Positions 57,550-64,000 of a stretch of DNA of 64,000 bases are shown here, piece by piece; within the stretch, counting starts at the first letter, position 1; the number at the start of each line of letters is the position of its first letter. Made by a program: the position numbers and the translations under genes. Origin of the DNA: Heligmosomoides polygyrus polygyrus (lineage: Eukaryota; Nematoda; Chromadorea; Rhabditida; Heligmosomidae); contig OX377204.1 of NCBI GenBank assembly GCA_947396885.1, forward strand, positions 38,897,975-38,961,974. Reading direction: 5' to 3'. The notes below the pieces were generated by a model. The model saw only the letters and a program-made list of their open reading frames with translations. It was not told where the DNA came from and made no database searches.

Positions 57550-58360
57550 AGGTATCCCTTCTTCGTATAGCTTTAAAAAAATCTTCACACTATAGACTGC
57601 ATGTAAAGTACTAGTTTTATACTAACCTCACATATAATAATTGACGAAAAGAGTGGATTCTTTTCTTTTTAATTATTTTACTTTTTTGCTTTCATATACA
57701 TATGTTCACTGTTTCACGTATTTACTAATTGTGCGTCTCCAAAACAAAACTGCCATGAAAGACTTCGATGAGAACGAAGAGGTCAAGCAACATCGTTGAC
57801 ATGTACGGCATGAAATCCATTAAAAAGGGAGCAATGACACTACCAGCAGCCACGGTGAAGAACCAATATGTATCATTCAAACGCGAGAAGCGACCTAGGG
57901 ACCCCAAAAACGCGAAGCTATGGCAGAGAAAAGTGGGGCTCACCCAAATAAATTACTCAAGGAGCAAGAAAAATGCCAACAATTCTTGAAATACGAGGAC
58001 AAAATCGATTGCCTATTTCCACTGATTCGAGTAAGTAGAGGGTCTCCTCGTTATCATGGCGAAACTGCGAAAGCTCATCCACAAAAATTCGTCCAAAATG
58101 CATGAAAAAGAAGTAAAATTTCAAAAATGGTGCGTAAAACGTCGTTAATGCAAATTAACAGAAATTTTCGCCGTTAAATTTCGTTAATTTGTTTAAAATG
58201 AAAACTGCCGGTAAATCCGGTAAATCCTTAATCGTTACACGCATACCCCTGCTCTGTAGCTGGGTGGAACAGGTCACAATGGCCAGAAGATAGCGGCGTA
58301 CATCAGACTTCTCCTATGCAGTTGTGACGAGTAGTCCTATCTCTCTTCCATGTCCATGCT

Positions 58361-58409
<49 letters not shown>

Positions 58410-58879
58410 GGTAACCGAACCGAAACTCGTTACTTCTCAAACACTATCTCTACCGCTTCTGCTCTCCGTACAACGGTTTAAGGTATAATATCATATAATA
58501 TGAATGTTGGGGGTGTCCGTCCCTCTACGTAGTGTCACTAGAAACTGCTTGCTGTGCGAGCTAAACTGAACACGGACACTCGATTGCAAGCGACAGGCGC
58601 TGGTGACAGGCCGGCCTACAAACAACCCATTGTCACATCGTATGGGTGTATATCAGTGCATGGTTCTCGAGATAGTGCTATGGTGTCCGCGGGAGCCGAC
58701 GCGCACTCGTAAAGCCCGGCGAGTGTGAGAAGTATGTGAGGATCCCTGAAGCGAGAACGGCATCGGGGGCAACTGAGCTAGTCCGAAAGTCCCGGAACGT
58801 AAGCAGTATGCAGAGCAGGTGTTTGGGTACCCCACAATCTGTCCGCCGAGAATCGAGGCAACTGACCGACGACTTGCAA
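57550..58879. other. 3' flank of the Gag-Env locus, nothing recognised
   Basis: Two short plus frames (57768-57989, 57920-58105) lack known domains. No LTR match to the 52-53.9 kb region was found by eye. Confidence 0.4.
58363..58406. repeat. (TA)n microsatellite
   Basis: 22 TA units. Confidence 0.95.
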
Positions 58880-59545
58880 CGCGTTGCTTCGACGACACCG
58901 TACAGACCCATTCTTGAATCGATTGATCAGGGGACACGAAAAGTGGTTTTGTATGATCATCCAAGGAGCAATAAACAGTGGGTGTCCTATTATATAAAGC
59001 ATCTCCAAATGAATCACAAGGAAGTAGCGCGAAGCGTCCTAAAGGAGTTTCAGTGTGTTTGGTAGAATATCCTCGGGATTGTTCATTTAGAAGTGCTTAA
59101 GCCTAGAAAAATTGTTGACGCAATTTGCTGCGATCAACTGGATCGAGTGAGTCAAGCCTTAGTGGAGACGTATGCAGCGATTGTCAACAGGAAAGGCGTC
59201 ATTCTGCAACACAACAATGCAAGATCGCACTGTACAAAACGGACACGGGAAAAATTACTCGCCCGTTTTCACAACTTCGGATTACCACTTATTCCAATCC
59301 TTCCAACATTTCCTTAGTGGCAAAATTTTTTAGAGGATGTTCAGAATGCCATATCTATTTTACTGCAAAATTACAACACTTTATAGCTTCGGTATTGGAA
59401 ATTTGCTCACTAGATGACGAAAGGTTGCTGATGATAGCGGTGATTACAATGTTGTTAAAAATAAAGTTATGGTAAAAGTTTGTTCAGTTGAAGTCAGCGT
59501 TGAAAAAAAAACGACATCACTTATTGGACGACCTAATATGAAGAA
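58880..59545 (+). pseudogene. mariner relic, plus strand
   Basis: ILESIDQGTRKVVLYDH then NKQWV is the first catalytic block with the Asp-Glu lost (family: fLdrIvTgDEKWvlYdn...rkrqWv). CDQLDRVSQALVETY then NRKGVILQHNNARSHCTK is the second block (D of HDNARPH changed to N). The right end, TTATTGGACGACCTAATA, resembles a mariner terminal repeat. Catalytic residues are lost, so it is inactive. Confidence 0.65.
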
Positions 59546-59559
59546 GTAGCATAAGTTCT

Positions 59560-60000
59560 GTCCGCTTTTGAATTTTTTGGAATTTTTTATTTTTCTAAGG
59601 AACAACCTGTAATCAATCAGCAATGTAATCACCACTACTGTTGACCACCTGCTGCGATCTTCGTGGCAATGCCGCGCCTATAGAACTCTGGAGGTTCCGG
59701 CGAGAGGAATGCATTCTGGTCCTGTTCCACGTCACTTTTGTCATATATTTTCCCATCCATGTAATGCTGCAGAAAGCGGAAAGATACTAGATCAGGTGAA
59801 TAAGGAGGTGGAATAGGACTTCCCATCCCTGTTACACCAATTTTCAGCGCGTCTGGAAAGCAACACGGGAGGGCGTTGTCGTGTAGAAAGCAAATCTTCT
59901 TATAAGGGAGGCCCATGAACTTCCCCCAAAGATTCTCAACGTGACCTATATGGTCTTGTAGAGCATCGGACGTGGATCGCAGAACTGTTTTTGCTAGGGG
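59560..60000 (-). pseudogene. mariner relic, minus strand
   Basis: Minus-strand frame 59635-59916 has ICFLHDNALPCCFPDALKIG, PPPYSPDLVSFRFLQHYMDG and EFYRRGIATKI, the second and third catalytic blocks and C-terminus of a mariner transposase (family: fLHDNArPHva...  PpYSPDLaPtDfhlF ... eFy..GI.kLv.RW). The third Asp is replaced. It lies tail-to-tail with the relic at 58880. Confidence 0.65.
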
Positions 60001-60204
60001 CCACTGGTTGGTCCGAGAATGGCAAAAAATGGTACCGCTTCAGGACGGGCTGATAAGGCAAAAGTGACACCTGGAATGGCCCTGTCGTGCTATGAACTTA
60101 ACTTACAAAAGGTTTGGAGCTCAAATTAAAGTTTGATGATAGTCATTTACCACGTTCCTAGACGAAGCTGAAGTGTTAATTCAAGTGATTCATTCGCCGC
60201 CGCC

Positions 60205-60300
60205 TGCGGAAGCGAGTGGATTGCCGAGTGGATAGCGAAGCGGGCTTACGGGAGGGGGTCGAGGGTTCGATTCAGGGGTGGGGTTTCTGCGTACCTCGAT
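60205..60300 (+). repeat. tRNA-like SINE head
   Basis: GATTGCCGAGTGGATAGCG fits a Pol III A box and GAGGGTTCGATTCAGGGG a B box with about 40 bp between. The rest does not fold into a tRNA, so this is a SINE or tRNA pseudogene of a family different from the five-copy one. Confidence 0.5.
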
Positions 60301-61166
60301 GAACTGTAAGTGTTTTTGCAAATAACGATTATATTTTGGCTCTGGTAGGATACCTTCTTCGCTTCCTTCCCCTTTTTTCAACCTGTTGTCATATGTGGAA
60401 GAAGCTTGTTTTGTTGTGTGGAGCGATATCGCTCGTCCATTAAACGATGGTTGTTTCGCTGAGGAAGGTTCTGTTAGATGCTATCCCCATATGACCTCTT
60501 TGGTATGTTCTCAATTACTTTAGGAAGTGTTTCTCACTATCACCTCATTCGTAAACAAGGTCGACAAGCCTTGACTTGACCCATCATCAAAACAAGCTCA
60601 CTGCTCTTCGGATTTCTTTGCAGACTGCTTTTTATTTTTCTCACTCTACTCTAGAGGTCGAGAAAAAACATCGGCTAAGATTCATCTTTAGGGTTATTTG
60701 AGATTCAGAGCACCAATTTGGCAACCAATTTCGGTGAAACGATAGATTAAGAAGGTTACGATGGATACGTGTAAGATAAAGGACTTTACGCAGAATAACC
60801 GGCACTGCTGCCTTTCATGACACCAGAGGTCGAGGAGAGAACGAAAGAAAAAACTTCGCCCAAACATCGCCCAGGATGGTTATTTGGGGTTCTGATCACG
60901 GATATGATACCAATTTTCAAATTTTCGGTCTATTATGGCAAATTACGGTAGATATGGGTGAGTAAAGCTGTCTAGTGAGTAGGATCGTTTTCTTCTCCAA
61001 TGTGGTCAGACTTATTTTCCAACCTTCGACTTCGATGGAAAGCAGTGAAAGCAAAGTGATAATTTAGAAAAAGAGTGACAGATTTGTGGTCAGCAGCTTC
61101 ACTAATTCCCGACAGGGCCATTCCACTTATACCTTATGAGCTCGCTCTGAAATGATAACATTGTTG
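60301..61166. other. Intergenic stretch with a faint duplicated unit
   Basis: Segments near 60650 and 60830 share AGAGGTCGAG, AACATCG and GGTTATTTG in the same order, suggesting an old tandem duplication of about 180 bp. No gene seen. Confidence 0.3.
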
Positions 61167-61745
61167 CTATTTCCGGGCCACCCAGTGACCCGTAGCAAAA
61201 ACTAAGCAGAGTTCTATGATCTTCGTCCGATGCCAAACAAGACCATATAGGTCTCGTTGAGAATCTTTTGGGGAAGTCCATGGGCTTCCCTTGTTAGGTT
61301 GCTCGTGTGTCTGATCTAGTGCAGCCTTGATGCGTTCCAGCTGGAGAGCGTAGATATCGTGAGAACATCTTGCAGAGGCCCTTGTATACAACTCCAGAGA
61401 GCGACCAACAAACCGACATCACCACTTTCTTCTCGTGAACTTTTCTTTTGACGTCCGTTTCCGGGTCCTTACCTGCGTCCGGCCATTTCCTACATCCACT
61501 ATGGTTAACCAAGAATACGGCCTTTTCATCGCCCGTGATTATGTTTCAGAGCCATTTGAAATAGCGTGTTCTGAAGATCAATGAAATACAGGCATCTACT
61601 CGCTGGAGTCCTTCGTCATCCAACATTTTGTGAGGTGTTCATTTGTCGTAACTTGCAACTCTCCCAAGTTCACGTAGATGGCGGTCCACCGTCATGTGGC
61701 TGTAGCCCAAACTTCTTGCCACTCCCTGGTACTTGTTGTATTAAA
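61167..61745 (-). pseudogene. mariner relic, minus strand
   Basis: Minus-strand order: YQGVARSLGYSHMTVDRHLR (second HTH, about 61740-61680), YDK then a stop in the WTPHKM position (about 61655-61630), VNHSGCRKWPDAGKDPETD and KKVVMSVCWSLSGVVYKGL (after the first catalytic block, 61512-61400). These are the usual mariner transposase blocks. The second half is missing or unreadable. Confidence 0.6.
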
Positions 61746-61799
61746 CTCCACTGGACGTGCCGACCTCGTTTCATATTCTAAATTGCTGTCGCCTGACTT

Positions 61800-62040
61800 G
61801 AAGTGTTGCGTTTGGCCCCGTTTATACTTCATCGCGGCGCGACGCGATGGCCACGCAATGAGGCCAAATTGATTGATCGCGTCGCCCAGCGACATCGCCA
61901 GCCGTCCGGGATGAATCGCGTGAGCCCGCGATGAATCGCGTCGCCCTGCGTCGGATCGCATCGCCCTCGAAATGGGTGCGATGCGATGGATCGCGGTGGA
62001 TTGGGGCGCGGTCGCGGTTGATTGGGGCGAGGTATGGCAC
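61800..62040. repeat. GCGAT/ATCGC-rich palindromic low-complexity block
   Basis: Short blocks such as CGCGATGAATCGCG, GCGACGCGATGG and GATGCGATGGATCGCGG recur many times in both orientations, giving a strongly self-complementary, CpG-rich segment. Coding frames through it are by-products. Confidence 0.6.
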
Positions 62041-62146
62041 CAATCAGCTGATTTTTGGAGTGCGGGCTCGCACTCGCTCTTTTTTTTGATTTTTTTTAGT
62101 CGAATGCCGTTTTTGCCTCTCGAAACCCTTTAAAGTTTGGTTTCAG

Positions 62147-63438
62147 GTTCCCGCCCGCTCGGATTCGCTGTAGGGTAGCCGGGTTTCGGCCACAAGGTGA
62201 GTGTTTCTTCCATTTTGATATTTTCTCATGTTTATTATCACCTTATTGGTTTGTGTGTTTTTTATTCGTTGCTAACGTACTGTTCTTTGCTTTGTTGTTC
62301 TTGTTGTTGCTTTGTTCTTCTTGTTTGTTTTTCTGTTTGACCTCATGCTTTCGATTTCAGGTTGCCGCCCGCCCGGATTCGATGGGGGCGAGACGGATTT
62401 CGCCCACAAGGTGAGTCTCTTTTCTGTTTGTGTCGTTTTCTCATGTTAATTCCTGCCCATTTCTTTTCCGTGGTTTTCTGTTTGTTACTTACATAACCAA
62501 TTTTGTTTTTTATGATGTGTTTGACCTGTACGTTCGATTTCAGGTCTCTGCCCGCCCGGATTCGTCCGCCCGCCAGGATTCGACGGGGCGAGGCGGATTT
62601 CGCCCGCAGCGCCCACAAGGTGAGTCTCTTTTCTGTTTGTGTCGTTTTCTCGTGTTAATGCCTGCCTATTTCTTTTGTGTGTCTTTCTATTTGTTGGTTA
62701 CATGGCCTATTTTGTTTTTTGTGATGAGTTTGACCCTATACGTTCAATTTCAGGCCTCCGCTCGCACAGATTCGATGGGGCGAGGCGGATTTCACCCACA
62801 GCGCCCACAAGGTGAGTCTCTTTTCTGTTTGTGTCGTTTTCTCATGATAATTCCTGCCTATTTCTTTTCCGCGGTTTTCTATTTGTTGCTTTCATGAACT
62901 ATTTTGTTTTTTATGATGTGTTTGACCTGTACGTTCGATTTCAGGTCTCTGCCCGCCCGGATTCGTCCGCCCGCCAGGATTCGACTGGGCGAGGCGGATT
63001 TCACCCACAGCGCCCACAAGGTGAGTCTCTTTTCTGTGTGTGTCGTTTTCTCGTGTTAATGCCTGCCTATTTCTTTTGTGTGTCTTTCTATTTGCTGGTT
63101 TCATGGCCTATTTTGTTTTTATGATGTGTTTGACCTGTACGTTCGATTTCACGTCTCTGCCCGCCCGGATTCGTCCGCCTGCCCGGATTCGATGGGGGCG
63201 AGGCGGATTTCGCCCACAAGGTGAGTCTCTTTTCTGTTTGTGTCGTTTTCTCGTGTTAATGCCTGCCTATTTCTTTTCTGTGTCTTTCTGTTTGTTACTT
63301 ACATAACCAATTTTGTTCTTTGTGATGTGTTTGACCTGTACGTTCGATTTCAGGTCTCTGCCCGCCCGGATTCGTGCTCCCGCCCGGATTCGTCCGCCCG
63401 CCAGGATTCGATGGAGGCGATGCGGATTTCGCCATAAG
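62147..63438 (+). repeat. Tandem array of about 200 bp pseudo-exon/intron units
   Basis: Seven exon-like cores lie at 62147-62196, 62361-62410, 62544-62619, 62754-62811, 62945-63020, 63153-63220 and 63354-63438. Each begins after a GATTTCAG-type acceptor (changed to TTTCAC in unit 6), contains GCCCGCCCGGATTCG and GGCGGATTTCGCCCACAAG-like sequence, and ends at AAG before GTGAGT. The spacers of about 125-165 bp are alike and T-rich. Period varies from 183 to 214 bp. Core lengths (50, 50, 76, 58, 76, 68, 85) are not multiples of three, so they are unlikely to be serial coding exons. Longest frames through cores read RPDSSARQDSTGRGGFRPQ. Confidence 0.85.
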
Positions 63439-63909
63439 GTGAGTGTCTCTCTCGTGTTTATTTACACTGTTTTCTATCGTGATTGTGTTCTGCCTTTTTA
63501 TTTATTAGTGTTCTTATTATTTATTGATGTAGTAGTCATCCACACCCCATATCCCTTTCGATACGAATTTCCTCTGGCGTATCCACGATCCATTGGTGAC
63601 CTTTAGGATCAGCCATGGCTCGTGAGCGCTAGAGGCGTATCCGTCCTATGACCCTTAGGATCACCGATGCCTCGAGAGTGCCAGAGGCGTGTCCCTGAGT
63701 AGCGCATAACCTTGGCGCGCATCCCGCCCTTATTTCCTGAAGTGTATATATTTAGGTTAAGGTAAACCACTGCATACATATTCTCTTCACAGCCATCCAT
63801 TGGCAGCGCATAATCTCATGTCTATTTGCCTTACTTTTATCTTCATCGTCATTATATTAGATTATATATTATTATCATGTATTATTATGTATTATGTATT
63901 ATGTATTAT

Positions 63910-63959
<50 letters not shown>

Positions 63960-64000
63960 CCATTACATTATTAATAGTACTATTTTACTGTCATATCCTT
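63439..64000. other. Non-coding end of window with (ATT)n microsatellite
   Basis: Two diverged copies of a CCTTTAGGATCA...CCAGAGGCGT-type segment occur at about 63600-63690. A long ATT/TATT run covers 63853-63958. No gene. Confidence 0.6.

Noticed and set aside
60205..60300. Functional tRNA gene of the Leu/Ser type
   Set aside because: Pol III boxes are good but no acceptor stem pairs; better explained as a SINE head.
62430..63437. Serial arginine-rich protein (frames of 88-155 aa)
   Set aside because: The frames read through the T-rich spacers and need no splicing; unit lengths break phase, so no single protein is supported.

Overview
The window reads as nuclear DNA of a parasitic or free-living rhabditid nematode, most likely a strongylid (hookworm-like) species. 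The reasons are three multi-exon genes with short GT/AG introns and nematode-type TTTCAG acceptors, an acceptor-like site directly in front of each start codon (typical of spliced-leader genes), orthologues of nematode proteins, and a very high load of RTE, CR1-like, Penelope-like, mariner and hAT repeats. The species call is an inference. No prokaryotic features are present.

Three host genes can be reconstructed exon by exon. (1) par-6 (+, 14771-21382) encodes the PB1/semi-CRIB/PDZ polarity scaffold; its 4.7 kb first intron is filled with retroelements. (2) A secreted class 3 lipase (+, 34146-39167) has 8 exons and 296 aa, with the complete Ser-Asp-His set. (3) An SLC19 folate/thiamine-type transporter (-, 41891-47494) has 9 exons and about 440 aa; its introns carry a SINE pair, a MITE and a fragment of a foldback element. 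The genes belong to unrelated pathways and do not form an operon.

Mobile DNA fills most of the rest. Two giant foldback elements, at 2901-7540 and 25280-29170, share the termini CAATACCGCTCG and sit on TA dinucleotides; a diverged relative lies at 42468-42905. The second copy and a 1.28 kb mariner at 23688-24968 are both inserted in one older RTE retrotransposon, whose endonuclease frame continues across both junctions once one TA is counted. A hAT-like element (8822-11674) has matching ends and a 6/8 target duplication. Several other mariner relics, CR1-like LINE 3' ends, Penelope-like fragments and a five-copy tRNA-type SINE family are scattered through the window.

From 53915 to the assembly gap at 57350 lies an endogenous retrovirus-like locus with Gag and Env coding regions but no Pol between them. 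Near the right end (62147-63438) is a tandem array of about 200 bp units, each looking like a small exon bounded by consensus splice sites. The foldback family, this pseudo-exon array and the Gag-Env locus are the most unusual things seen.
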